Origin: Paraburkholderia agricolaris | Lineage (GTDB): Bacteria > Pseudomonadota > Gammaproteobacteria > Burkholderiales > Burkholderiaceae | Length of the DNA stretch: 64,000 nucleotides | NCBI RefSeq assembly: GCF_009455635.1 | Contig: NZ_QPER01000001.1 | Coordinates: 4,154,001 to 4,218,000 of the forward strand | Direction: 5' to 3' | Shown: positions 1 to 7,820 of the stretch, one piece after another | Layout: each line of letters opens with the position of its first letter | How positions within the stretch are numbered: position 1 is the first letter of the stretch | Position numbers and translations under genes: made by a program | The notes under the pieces: model-generated | Seen by the model: the letters and a program-made list of their open reading frames with translations, nothing else | Told to the model about the DNA's origin: nothing | The model's database searches: none

Positions 1-723
1 GCGCGTGAGCCATGAAGGCGGCATCGGTCGCGCATAGCCGCCGACACCCTGCGCGGCTTCGCGCTCTTCGTCAGTCTCGTACGGCACGTCGAGGAATTTG
101 GCGCCGAGCGATTCGATCTGCTCCTTGACCGCGGGACGCACGTCGGAGGCTTCGATTACCGCGCCCAGGCGCTTGGCGGTCGCGATCGCCTGCAGACCGG
201 CCACGCCAGCGCCAAGAATCAGCACGCGGGCCGCTTTGACGGTGCCTGCGGCCGTCATCAGCATCGGCATGAAGCGCGGATAGAGCGTGGCGGCCAGCAG
301 CACCGCCTTGTATCCGGCGATGTTGGCCTGCGACGACAGCACGTCGAGACTCTGCGCGCGCGTGGTACGCGGCGCGGCTTCGAGTGCGAACGCGGTCACG
401 CCGGCAGCCGCCAGCTTTGATGAGTTTTCGGTATTAAACGGATCGAGCATGCCGACCAGCGTCGCGCCGCGCTTCAGAAGCGGCAGTTCGGCGTCGGTCG
501 GAGACTGGACCTTCAGAACGAGATCGGCCCCAAACGCAGTTGCCGCGTCGACGATTTCCGCGCCGGCCGCTGTAAAGGCTTCGTCAGGAAAGCTCGCGCC
601 GGTGCCGGCGCCGCTCTGGATCGTGACCCGGTGGCCCTGGGTCACATACTTCTTGACCGTTTCGGGCGTCGCGGCGACGCGGGTTTCGTGCGCGCGCGTC
701 TCGGCTGGCACTCCGATGTGCAT
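1..723 (-). CDS. pntAA: NAD(P) transhydrogenase subunit alpha part 1, 5' part only
   Basis: Reading the minus strand from 723 gives 241 codons that run off the window edge. The product begins MHIGVPAETRAHETRVAATP, the usual opening of the alanine dehydrogenase/PntA family, and has a Rossmann nucleotide-binding stretch (VLILGAGVAGLQAIATAKRL) near residues 170-190 followed by an acidic residue in ASDVRP. PntAA is the soluble NAD(H)-binding subunit of the proton-translocating transhydrogenase that moves hydride between NADH and NADP+ at the inner membrane; in this bacterial group the alpha chain is normally split, so pntAB and pntB would be expected beyond position 1. An excellent AGGAGGAAC ribosome site lies 4-5 bases before the ATG. 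The assignment is firm; only the C-terminal third is missing. Confidence 0.93.
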   Translation of the reverse strand, partial: MHIGVPAETRAHETRVAATPETVKKYVTQGHRVTIQSGAGTGASFPDEAFTAAGAEIVDAATAFGADLVLKVQSPTDAELPLLKRGATLVGMLDPFNTENSSKLAAAGVTAFALEAAPRTTRAQSLDVLSSQANIAGYKAVLLAATLYPRFMPMLMTAAGTVKAARVLILGAGVAGLQAIATAKRLGAVIEASDVRPAVKEQIESLGAKFLDVPYETDEEREAAQGVGGYARPMPPSWLTR

Positions 724-1016
724 CTTTGTTCCTCCTCGACTTCCTGTTTTACGACAGAGCTGCCGACGAGGCACGCCGGCTTGCAAGTGCAACGGCTAAC
801 GGCGTCACTTTAACCGAAACCTGGGGGTGCGCCGAAATCGGGGACAATCCGGGGGTCTTGGCCCGGCGGGCGCCTTGCAGGATGCCGGCCACGGGGCGCC
901 GATCATGTTGCTCATGCCGCTTGCGCCTGAGTAGCCGCTCGGCCCGCAGCCGGTCGCCCGCCGCCGGTCGCCCGCTTCCCGGCAGCCCAAGCCTATAAAC
1001 GGTAAAATGCGCACCC

Positions 1017-1499
1017 ATGAAACCGGAAACTTGGCTGCCGCACGTTACCGTTGCGGCCATCGTCGAGCGTGATGGGCGTTTTCTCGTCGTCGAGGAACAT
1101 ACCGCCGACGGCCTGCGCCTGAATCAGCCCGCCGGCCATTTGGAAGCGGGCGAAACGCTGGTGGAAGCGGTCATCCGCGAGACGCTCGAGGAAACCGCGC
1201 ATCCGTTCACGCCCGAGGCGCTGGTCGGCATGTATATGACGCACTTCGAGCGACCCGGCAGTGAGGGCGTGACGTATCTGCGCTTCACCTATTGCGGCAC
1301 GAGCGGCAGAGCGGATGCAGAGCGCGCTCTCGATCCCGACATTGTCCGCACGCTGTGGATGAGCGCCGACGAATTGCGCGCCTGCCCTGAACGGCATCGC
1401 ACGCCGCTCGTCATGCAATGTCTCGACGACTACCTCGCGGGGCGGCGTTTCCCGCTTGATTTCGTGCACACGCATTCGGTCGGGCACAAACAGGCATAG
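1017..1499 (+). CDS. nudJ: Nudix hydrolase, NudJ type
   Basis: This 160-residue protein carries a Nudix box at residues 40-62 (G40, E46, R54, E55, E58, E59), the Mg-binding loop of enzymes that cleave nucleoside diphosphates linked to another group. The final glycine of the box is replaced by alanine. The overall length and its position directly upstream of mnmA match NudJ (YmfB), a phosphatase acting on thiamine pyrophosphate precursors and nucleoside tri/diphosphates in enterics; the exact substrate here is inferred. A TATAAA (994-999) and a TAAAAT (1003-1008) lie just before the ATG, so the transcript may have a very short leader. The 293 bases between pntAA and this gene hold the two divergent promoters and no other gene that I can support. 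Confidence 0.85.
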   Translation: MKPETWLPHVTVAAIVERDGRFLVVEEHTADGLRLNQPAGHLEAGETLVEAVIRETLEETAHPFTPEALVGMYMTHFERPGSEGVTYLRFTYCGTSGRADAERALDPDIVRTLWMSADELRACPERHRTPLVMQCLDDYLAGRRFPLDFVHTHSVGHKQA

Positions 1500-1633
1500 T
1501 AGGCAGGCAGCAACAGACGTCCCACGGCCTAACCCGTCAAACAAGCCGGATCCGTCACGAGCGGCCAGGCAGGCGGGCAAGTAACACGGTCACCCACGAT
1601 CCATGAAGTCACGCAGTACCCAGTGAGCACCTT

Positions 1634-2779
1634 ATGAGCAAGCAGAAAGTCGTAGTAGGCATGTCAGGCGGCGTCGATTCGTCCGTCACCGCGTGGCTGC
1701 TGAAGGAACAGGGCTACGACGTGGTCGGCCTGTTCATGAAAAACTGGGAAGACGACGATGACAGCGAGTACTGCTCGACCCGGCAGGACTGGATCGACGT
1801 CGTCTCGGTGGCAGACCTGATCGGCATCGACGTCGAAGCGGTCAACTTCGCCGCCGAATACAAAGATCGCGTGTTCGCCGAATTCCTGCGCGAATACTCG
1901 GCCGGCCGCACGCCGAATCCCGACGTGCTGTGCAATGCCGAAATCAAGTTCAAAGCCTTCCTCGATCACGCCATGTCGCTCGGCGCGGAAACCATCGCGA
2001 CCGGCCACTATGCGCGCGTGCGTGAGAACAACGGCCGCTTCGAACTGCTGAAGGCCTTCGATCATACGAAGGACCAGTCGTATTTCCTGCATCGGCTGAA
2101 CCAGGCCCAATTGTCGAAGACGCTGTTTCCGCTCGGCGAAATTCCCAAGACGAAAGTGCGCGAGATCGCCGAACAGATCGCGCTGCCGAATGCGAAGAAG
2201 AAGGATTCGACCGGCATCTGCTTTATCGGCGAACGGCCGTTCCGCGACTTCCTGAACCGCTATCTGCCGACCAAACCGGGCCCGATGAAAACCCCCGACG
2301 GCAAAGTGATCGGCGAACACATCGGCCTCGCGTTCTACACGTTCGGGCAGCGCAAGGGCATCGGCCTTGGCGGCAGTAAGGACGGCAGCGGCGAGCCGTG
2401 GTTCGTTGCCGGCAAGGACATTGCGTCGAATACGCTGTATGTCGCACAAGGCCATGACCATCCGTGGCTGCTGAGTCATACGTTGAGCGCGGGCAATACG
2501 AGCTGGGTCGCGGGTGAACCGCCGGCTGAAGATTTCGCATGCGGTGCGAAAACCCGCTATCGGCAAGCGGATGCGCGTTGCTCGTTCAGCGCGGCTGGTG
2601 TCGGCGAAGGCCTCTTCGAGCTGAATTTCGACGCCGCCCAATGGGCTGTCACACCGGGGCAATCTGCGGTGCTCTACGATGGCGACGTGTGTCTCGGCGG
2701 CGGCATCATCGAACACGCGGTGACCGGGCAACCAACGGTGCGCGAGGCGCAACAGGCAGCGTTGCTAACCGCCCGTTGA
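1634..2779 (+). CDS. mnmA: tRNA-specific 2-thiouridylase MnmA
   Basis: MnmA thiolates uridine 34 of tRNAs for Lys, Glu and Gln using ATP and persulfide sulfur. The 381-residue product has the PP-loop ATP pyrophosphatase motif GMSGGVDSS at residues 9-17, the first catalytic cysteine at C100 ([10 protein letters not shown]) and the second at C196 ([10 protein letters not shown]), with the KKKDSTG tRNA-contacting stretch before it, so every catalytic element is present. Length is normal for the family. It follows nudJ by 134 bases in the same orientation, an arrangement also seen in enterics. The start shown has only a weak upstream ribosome site, but the protein begins at the expected residue relative to the PP-loop. 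Confidence 0.97.
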   Translation: MSKQKVVVGMSGGVDSSVTAWLLKEQGYDVVGLFMKNWEDDDDSEYCSTRQDWIDVVSVADLIGIDVEAVNFAAEYKDRVFAEFLREYSAGRTPNPDVLCNAEIKFKAFLDHAMSLGAETIATGHYARVRENNGRFELLKAFDHTKDQSYFLHRLNQAQLSKTLFPLGEIPKTKVREIAEQIALPNAKKKDSTGICFIGERPFRDFLNRYLPTKPGPMKTPDGKVIGEHIGLAFYTFGQRKGIGLGGSKDGSGEPWFVAGKDIASNTLYVAQGHDHPWLLSHTLSAGNTSWVAGEPPAEDFACGAKTRYRQADARCSFSAAGVGEGLFELNFDAAQWAVTPGQSAVLYDGDVCLGGGIIEHAVTGQPTVREAQQAALLTAR

Positions 2780-2917
2780 CCTGCGAGTTTGAGCCAGATT
2801 CCCTTGAGCCGGCTTCCCAATAACAAGCAGTCGTTCGTTTCCCTTCGCGGCTGATTCCGCCTGCGCCGAGCGCGTCGACGATCCCTCCGCGACGATTCCC
2901 ACTGCACTGGAGTCCCC

Positions 2918-4528
2918 ATGCTTTCTCGACGTTATCTGGCAATGTGGTGCGCAGTCATTCTGCTCGCAGCCTGTGCGGCGCTCGCCGCGGCGCATCACAT
3001 TTCGTGGTTCTGGATCATCGTGCCGGTGGCGCTCGTCGCGCTCGGCCTGTTCGATCTGACGCAGCAACGCCACGCGATTCTGCGTAACTATCCGCTGTGG
3101 GGCCACTTCCGCTTTCTATTCGAATTCATCCGCCCGGAAATCCGCCAGTATTTCGTCGAGGACGACACCGACGAGAAACCGTTCTCGCGCGCACAACGCA
3201 GCATCGTGTATCAGCGTGCCAAGAACGACGTCGATAGCCGCCCGTACGGCACCGAACTCGACGTCAAGGCCGTCGCGCACGAATGGATCAGCCACTCGCT
3301 TGCGCCGACCACGATCGCCAGCCACGACTTCCGCATCGTCGTCGGACCCGACCGTGCGCAGCCTTATTCGATGTCGATCTTCAACGTCTCCGCGATGAGC
3401 TTCGGTTCATTGTCGGCGAACGCGATCATGGCGCTGAACCTCGGCGCGAAGAAAGGCAACTTCGCGCACGACACGGGCGAAGGCTCGATGTCGAAATACC
3501 ACCGCGAGCATGGCGGCGACATCATCTGGGAAATCGCTTCGGGTTACTTCGGCTGCCGCAACGACGACGGCACCTTCAGCGCGGAGAAGTTCGCGAAGCA
3601 GGCCGCCGAGCCGCAAGTGAAGATGATCGAAGTGAAGCTCTCGCAAGGCGCGAAGCCCGGCCACGGCGGCGTGCTGCCGGCCGCCAAGATCACGCCCGAG
3701 ATCGCGGAAACGCGCGGCGTGCCGATGGGCCGCGATTGCATCTCGCCCGCCACCCACTCCGAATTCTCATCGCCGCGCGGCCTGCTCGAATTCGTCGACC
3801 GCTTGCGCACACTGTCCGGTGGCAAGCCGACCGGCTTCAAGCTGTGCATCGGGCATCCGTGGGAATTCTTCGGCATTGCGAAAGCGATGCTGGAGACGGG
3901 CATTCTGCCGGACTTCATCGTGGTCGACGGCGCGGAAGGCGGCACGGGTGCGGCGCCGCTGGAATTCACCGACCACGTCGGCGTGCCGTTGCAGGAAGGC
4001 TTGCTGCTGGTGCACAACACGCTGGTGGGCATCGGCCTGCGTCAGCGCATTCGCATTGGCGCGAGCGGCAAGATGATCACCGCGTTCGACATCACCAAGA
4101 CGCTGGCGATCGGTGCGGATTGGGTCAACGCGGCGCGTGGCTTCATGTTCGCGGTCGGTTGTATCCAGGCGCAGACCTGCCACACCGGCCGCTGCCCGAC
4201 GGGCGTCGCGACACAAGACCCGGTGCGCCAACGTGCGCTGGTCGTGCCGGACAAGGCCGATCGCGTGTTCAACTTCCATCACAACACGCTGCATGCGCTG
4301 AAGGAAATCATTCAGGCCGCGGGGCTCAAGCATCCGGCGGAGCTGCGCGCGCATCACATCGTGCGGCGCGTGTCGTCGCATGAGGTGCAGTTGATGTCCG
4401 AGCTGTTGAAGTATCTCGATCCGAACGATTTGCTGAACGGCAACTATCGCTACACGCTGTACGAGAAATATTGGCCTATGGCGCAAAGCGATTCGTTTGC
4501 GCCGAAGATTGAATTGGCCGCGACGTAA
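2918..4528 (+). CDS. FMN-binding glutamate synthase family membrane protein
   Basis: This 536-residue protein has two hydrophobic segments at about residues 5-25 and 29-46, then a domain that resembles the FMN/3Fe-4S synthase half of glutamate synthase (about 85-500). The motif GCIQAQTCHTGRCPTG keeps the C-x5-C-x4-C spacing of the glutamate synthase iron-sulfur cluster, and the GAEGGTGAAP and IRIGASGK stretches are the flavin-binding part of the barrel. The amidotransferase half and the small GltD subunit are absent, so the physiological reaction and electron donor are unknown; it is a stand-alone, probably membrane-anchored, member of the family. It is monocistronic here. Family is secure, function is not. 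The gap before it (2780-2917) shows nothing notable. Confidence 0.88.
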   Translation: MLSRRYLAMWCAVILLAACAALAAAHHISWFWIIVPVALVALGLFDLTQQRHAILRNYPLWGHFRFLFEFIRPEIRQYFVEDDTDEKPFSRAQRSIVYQRAKNDVDSRPYGTELDVKAVAHEWISHSLAPTTIASHDFRIVVGPDRAQPYSMSIFNVSAMSFGSLSANAIMALNLGAKKGNFAHDTGEGSMSKYHREHGGDIIWEIASGYFGCRNDDGTFSAEKFAKQAAEPQVKMIEVKLSQGAKPGHGGVLPAAKITPEIAETRGVPMGRDCISPATHSEFSSPRGLLEFVDRLRTLSGGKPTGFKLCIGHPWEFFGIAKAMLETGILPDFIVVDGAEGGTGAAPLEFTDHVGVPLQEGLLLVHNTLVGIGLRQRIRIGASGKMITAFDITKTLAIGADWVNAARGFMFAVGCIQAQTCHTGRCPTGVATQDPVRQRALVVPDKADRVFNFHHNTLHALKEIIQAAGLKHPAELRAHHIVRRVSSHEVQLMSELLKYLDPNDLLNGNYRYTLYEKYWPMAQSDSFAPKIELAAT

Positions 4529-4687
4529 GCCGGTTGTGGCGGCGGTGGGCTCTTATTGAACCGATCGCCGCCTGAGTCTTAGGTTTTGGCGGGGATTTCT
4601 TTCAGAAAAATAAGAATCCTTAGGAACCCGTCTTATATACATCTGCTGTGACGGACCGTACATTGGCGGATCTTCTGCACCCGCTTA

Positions 4688-5548
4688 ATGTTCATGCTTA
4701 CATCCCCTTCTGCTCCGCTGCCGCTTGCCGCTCATACGCAACTTGTCCAGACCCGTCACGGCTGGATGCTCGCCAATCCCAACGACTTCTATCTAGGCCG
4801 GGCGCTCATCGAATACGGCGAGTGCTGCGAGCTGGAATCCGCCGTACTGCGACAGTTACTGGTGCAACCGGGGATCGTTGTGGAAGTCGGCGCGAATATC
4901 GGCGTGCATACCGTCATGCTGGCTCGCGAGGCGCTGGCGCGACGCCAGGTGCTGGTTGCATTCGAGCCGCAGCCGGTGATCTTTCAGAACCTCTGTGCGA
5001 ATCTCGCGGCCAATGGTTTGCGTAATGTTCTGGCGTGGCCGTATGCGTGCGGGGCGAGTGCGGGCACACTGCATTTTGCGCGGCCCGACTACGACGCACC
5101 GGGCAACTTTGGCGCCGTGTCGATGCAGACCGAGGCCGCGGCAAACACGATTCCGGTTCCATGCGTCCGGCTTGACGATGTGCTGCGCTCGCATACGGTC
5201 GGCTTGCTGAAGCTCGATGTGGAGGGGTTCGAGTTAAACGCGCTGCACGGGGCGGAGGAAACCATCGCCCGCTCGCGGCCGGTGATTTACGTGGAGAACG
5301 ACCAGCGCGATCGTTCGCAGGCGTTGATCGAATGGTTGTGGGCGAAGGACTATCGGATGTGGTGGCATTTGCCGCCTTTATTCAATCCTGGGAATTTCTT
5401 TGGGCGCGCGGAGAATATTTACGACCGTGTGGTGTCGTGCAATATGCTCGCGCTACCGCGGGAACTGGAGATGGAGATCGAGGGGTTTGTGGAGGTGACG
5501 GATTCGTCCGTGCATATGTTGGTGGGTGGGAGCGGGGCGAGTGGTTGA
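4688..5548 (+). CDS. FkbM family SAM-dependent methyltransferase
   Basis: The 286-residue product has the Rossmann SAM-binding motif I, VVEVGANIGVHTVMLA, near residues 60-75, and the LLKLDVEGFELNALHGAE stretch characteristic of FkbM-type O-methyltransferases, which modify sugars in polysaccharides or secondary metabolites. The acceptor cannot be told. Two in-frame ATG codons (4688 and 4694) are possible and neither has a strong ribosome site. The gene ends 12 bases before the first Rhs relic, so it forms the left border of the toxin island; the glycine-rich last residues may have been altered by that junction. The 159 bases upstream contain an AT-rich stretch with TATATA near 4634, a possible promoter. 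Confidence 0.85.
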   Translation: MFMLTSPSAPLPLAAHTQLVQTRHGWMLANPNDFYLGRALIEYGECCELESAVLRQLLVQPGIVVEVGANIGVHTVMLAREALARRQVLVAFEPQPVIFQNLCANLAANGLRNVLAWPYACGASAGTLHFARPDYDAPGNFGAVSMQTEAAANTIPVPCVRLDDVLRSHTVGLLKLDVEGFELNALHGAEETIARSRPVIYVENDQRDRSQALIEWLWAKDYRMWWHLPPLFNPGNFFGRAENIYDRVVSCNMLALPRELEMEIEGFVEVTDSSVHMLVGGSGASG

Positions 5549-5560
5549 CAATGGCTGCTC

Positions 5561-5623
5561 GGGGTCTTCACGGATGAATCTTGCTGCCGCCGGACTGTAA
5601 CGCCTATTCTGGTAGTGGACAAA
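5561..5623 (-). pseudogene. Rhs core relic (fifth tip position)
   Basis: On the minus strand this reads FVHYQNRRYSPAAARFIREDP, a degraded copy of the Rhs core motif found intact at about 11040-11060 (YYRNRYYSPATGRFISEDP). Nothing resembling a toxin tip or the GQTNAYAYV continuation follows it, because the sequence runs straight into the 3' end of the FkbM gene. The upstream junction is the same as in the tip at 7817-8341, which shows it is the truncated equivalent of that tip in a duplicated unit. Confidence 0.7.
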
Positions 5624-5636
5624 TGGTACTGCGCTG

Positions 5637-5753
5637 ACACTCATCGGTTTGCAGTTGGGCAAGCGCGTCGTAGCTGCATTCGTTGAACGTGCCTACCTCC
5701 GGTTCGCTATAACCGTCCAAAGCCCACCGCTCCGCCCGAGCAAGAGTAGATAA
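5637..5753 (+). pseudogene. Gene 3'-end fragment, copy 1
   Basis: A 39-codon open stretch ends at TAA (5751-5753) immediately before a terminator hairpin. Its translation, TLIGLQLGKRVVAAFVERAYL and onward to RPSKSR, is closely similar to the same-length stretch at 8334-8450. The position (plus strand, ending at the hairpin shared with a minus-strand immunity gene) is the one occupied by symE elsewhere in the island, so it appears to be the tail of a gene lost when the Rhs core fragment was joined to it. I do not recognise the parent protein. Confidence 0.45.
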
Positions 5754-5755
5754 AC

Positions 5756-5781
5756 GAAGGGCCGCTCAAACGTGGCCCTTC
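5756..5781. terminator. Bidirectional hairpin terminator, copy 1
   Basis: GAAGGGCC pairs with GGCCCTTC around a ten-base loop. The same hairpin recurs three more times in the island, always downstream of a minus-strand immunity gene. One base of the extended stem (GC to GT) is mismatched in this copy. Confidence 0.7.
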
Positions 5782-5816
5782 TGGTGCCTGACTGTTGATA
5801 GCCTCAAAGCTAGGGA

Positions 5817-6230
5817 CTAGCGTGTGCCACCCCCCTCGTTCTCAGCAAAGTAGCGCTTGCCCAGTTCGATGTCAGCAGGCAAGAACCGAAGCTCCGGCAT
5901 CTCCATACAATTCTTTAAGTGCTTTTCAAATCGAACACGAATAGCAGCTTCCCTAAGATCGGCCGGCCTTATTCGACTGACACACAACGCGGCTTCGTGC
6001 AACACGCCGAAGATTGAATTGTGCAGGTTGCGCATGATAATTTCCTCTGTCGAACCAATATAGTGCGCCTCCCTCGCATCAGACAAATCGTACAAGCCTT
6101 TAACTGAATAGCGATCCGATAGCGGATCGTGTCGAACCAGTACGCTCAGGTCGACTACCTCGGGCCATTCGAGGAGAGCGCGTCTTAGCAAGACATTGAA
6201 TTTTAACGACACCGTTACGACCTCCCTCAT
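5817..6230 (-). CDS. Candidate Rhs immunity protein, paralogue of 8514-8924
   Basis: This 137-residue protein follows orphan tip 4 with an ATGA overlap (tip stop 6227-6229, start codon 6228-6230), the classic arrangement of a toxin tip and its cognate immunity gene. It is clearly paralogous to the protein at 8514-8924: both share the pattern LLxRALxEWPxxxD, the block YIGS-EE-IMRNLH and the same end, IELGKRYFAENEGGGT. The domain is unknown to me. Its role, protecting the producer from the matching tip, is inferred from position and coupling. A terminator hairpin follows 36 bases downstream. The base composition is visibly less GC-rich than flanking housekeeping genes, which suggests horizontal acquisition. 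Confidence 0.75.
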   Translation of the reverse strand: MREVVTVSLKFNVLLRRALLEWPEVVDLSVLVRHDPLSDRYSVKGLYDLSDAREAHYIGSTEEIIMRNLHNSIFGVLHEAALCVSRIRPADLREAAIRVRFEKHLKNCMEMPELRFLPADIELGKRYFAENEGGGTR

Positions 6231-6760
6231 TTTCGAATGCGTCCGTCAGGCCAAATACTATTTGGCGTCCTTCCTTTGCTCCAGTCTTTCTCGTTCTTCC
6301 ACCGCTTCCATTGGTCTCCGCCATGGCTCGAGGTGTCTTTCTCCCAAACAGAACCATCATCAAGACATTTTTTTCCGCGCGTTCCACGAATAGGTTCAAA
6401 GTTCCCCGGTGCTTCTTGCGGATTGTTCGGATAAACAACAGGATCATCAGCGCCACCGTTTGAAAATATCCCGCCGACGGTATCCCTGATCCAGTCGCTA
6501 GCCCCCTGAGCACCCCACGGCGGAGAACCCCAGGACGGTGTATTTGACCCTGCGCCCGGCGGCGGTGGGACCGGCGTGTATGGGAACGGTACCTGCAGGC
6601 CCGACGGATCACTGTACGAAACCGGATTCCCGCCTACATAAGCATACGCATTCGTCTGCCCACTCGCGTAGCCTATCGGGTCTTCACTGATGAATCTGCC
6701 CGTTGCGGGGTGGTAGCACCTATTCCGATAGTAAACAAACGCCCCGACACGAATCCACCC
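6227..6760 (-). pseudogene. Orphan Rhs C-terminal tip 4, without a start codon
   Basis: From the in-frame stop at 6761-6763 to the TGA at 6227-6229 the frame is open: a Rhs core segment (FVYYRNRCYHPATGRFISED, then GQTNAYAYVGGNPVSYSDPSGL), a proline-rich linker, then a toxin-like tip containing DDPVVYPNN, DDGSVWEKDTSSHGGDQWKRW and ending IWPDGRIRK. No ATG, GTG or TTG codon occurs in the frame, so it cannot be translated on its own. The last about 75 residues match tip 2. The tip is small and rich in W, K, R, D and H, as nuclease tips often are, but I do not recognise the family. It looks like a silent cassette or displaced tip. Confidence 0.75.
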
Positions 6761-6960
6761 TCACGCGGCCCGCCTTCCCTTATCAGGCAAGCCTTTTCCG
6801 CGTATCGACTTCGCGGGCCAGAGAATTTTTTTCCAGACGCGATTCTCGATTGATTCGCATCTCGAAACAAGTGTGATTTCAGGGTCGTTACGCGGTAACG
6901 GGCGCATGGCCGGCGTTGCCGCGTAACGCCTCAGATATCCAGATTCAGCCGGCCAGCCGC
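6740..6960. repeat. Island direct repeat R2, copy 1
   Basis: About 220 bases match 9445-9660. The block runs from the Rhs core junction through a stretch reading GAGAATTTTTT, an attached GATTCTCGATTGATTCG, and the operator-like inverted repeat. In this copy the broken XRE regulator found downstream of copy 2 has been deleted. The rest of 6761-7084 holds no gene that I can support. Confidence 0.8.
6887..6927. promoter_or_regulatory. Operator-like inverted repeat, copy 1
   Basis: Arms GTTACGCGGTAAC (6887-6899) and GTTGCCGCGTAAC (6915-6927) are reverse complements with one mismatch, 15 bases apart. The perfect version is at 9588-9628, just upstream of a broken XRE regulator, so the pair is probably that regulator's binding site. 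Confidence 0.55.
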
Positions 6961-7084
6961 ACGGCGTGGCTCCGGCGCAAGCCGCTAGAAGCAGGAAGGG
7001 AAGTAACGCAGTAAAGGCGCGGGCCGCATGGGCGGCAACCCATACGACCCGCTGACCACCACCAACTCATACAGTGAGTTGATC

Positions 7085-7462
7085 ATGGCTGATGCCAATC
7101 ATAAAGCACGTCTGCCCGCCACCGAACGGTTCGTCACCATCCAGGAATCCCGGCGGTATCAGAAGCCGGCACGCCTGCCCTTCCATATGTGCAAGGAGCC
7201 GGCCACCTTTCCGTGGATGAAGCTCCCCGGAAGGTGGATCGAGACCGCCGGCTTTGAACCCGGATCACGCGTGCGTATCACCGTCGAGTGCCAGCGGCTC
7301 ATCATTACGCCGCTAAATGCAGAAGGGCCGCGAACGCGGCCCTTCTGTCATGCATCAGGCAATTTCAAGGATTACACCATCGCTTCGCCTCATCAACAAT
7401 GGCTCTTTCAAAGAAGTCCCTCTCCCAAGGCCGGTCATCGGCCTCACTTGCGGCATAGATAA
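7085..7462 (+). CDS. symE: SymE-type toxin, stop codon lost and read through
   Basis: The first 76 codons match the intact SymE-like gene at 10026-10262: MADANHK, ERFVTIQESRRYQKPARLP, FPWMKLPGRWIETAGFEPGS and a VRITVE end. SymE is a small AbrB-fold RNA-binding toxin controlled in E. coli by the antisense RNA SymR. Two bases are missing at the end relative to the other copy (CCGCTAAAT against CCGCTTTAAAT), so the stop is lost and the frame continues about 48 codons through the terminator hairpin and across the 3' end of the opposing immunity gene. The ribosome site is also degraded: AGGAG in copy 2 is replaced by AGTGAG here. It is therefore probably a decaying copy. Confidence 0.6.
   Translation: MADANHKARLPATERFVTIQESRRYQKPARLPFHMCKEPATFPWMKLPGRWIETAGFEPGSRVRITVECQRLIITPLNAEGPRTRPFCHASGNFKDYTIASPHQQWLFQRSPSPKAGHRPHLRHR
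7321..7346. terminator. Bidirectional hairpin terminator, copy 2
   Basis: AGAAGGGCCGCG and CGCGGCCCTTCT form a perfect 12-bp stem with a two-base spacer (about four unpaired bases in practice). It lies between the original symE end and the convergent immunity gene ending at 7365, so it can stop both transcripts. Confidence 0.75.
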
Positions 7463-7820
7463 AACTATCCACTTCGTGGAAGTCAATCAAATTCGCGCCG
7501 AGACTTGCCCGCCATATGGCTTTTGCACCATCTACAGGAGACACCGATCCAGTCAGAATGGATTCCGAAATCCGCTTCGCGTAATGCCTAAGCGCATCAA
7601 TTGTCAGCATTCCCTCGATGCCCACTTCCAATAGTATCTGTCCGAACAACTTGCGAATTTCGCCGGCCTCGTCGCTCGTGCAAATTGCAAGCTGTACAAC
7701 AGCATCCCTACGGTCTCCCTCAAGTAGCGCACGGGACGCCATCTCTATCAATCCTTGATCATCAAGGAGGCCCAGCACTCGCAGGGCTTCGGCGTGAACG
7801 ACGTCAAACACTTTGCTCAT
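7365..7820 (-). CDS. Candidate immunity protein for Rhs tip 3
   Basis: This 151-residue acidic, alpha-helical-looking protein starts in an ATGA overlap with the stop of tip 3 (7817-7819), as expected for an immunity gene coupled to its toxin. It is unlike the other immunity proteins of the island. The end, IYAASEADDRPWERDFFERA, and the rest gave me no family that I can name. Its job is inferred solely from the coupling and from the recurring tip-immunity-hairpin order. The gene converges on the symE copy with the hairpin at 7321-7346 between them. Confidence 0.72.
   Translation of the reverse strand: MSKVFDVVHAEALRVLGLLDDQGLIEMASRALLEGDRRDAVVQLAICTSDEAGEIRKLFGQILLEVGIEGMLTIDALRHYAKRISESILTGSVSPVDGAKAIWRASLGANLIDFHEVDSFIYAASEADDRPWERDFFERAIVDEAKRWCNP

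Larger units (their letters stand above)
5630..5830. repeat. Island direct repeat R1, copy 1
   Basis: About 200 bases match 8327-8527 with scattered substitutions. The block contains the gene 3'-end fragment, the terminator hairpin and the last codons of an immunity gene. It marks one edge of the duplicated unit. Confidence 0.8.

Noticed and set aside
4539..4572. Hairpin GGCGGCG/CGCCGCC after the glutamate-synthase-like gene
   Set aside because: The loop is 20 bases long and there is no T-run, so a terminator is not supported.
6100..6612. A 170-codon minus-strand frame over tip 4 and immunity 4
   Set aside because: It is in a different frame from both and its translation is Arg-rich; the open tip and immunity frames explain the DNA better.
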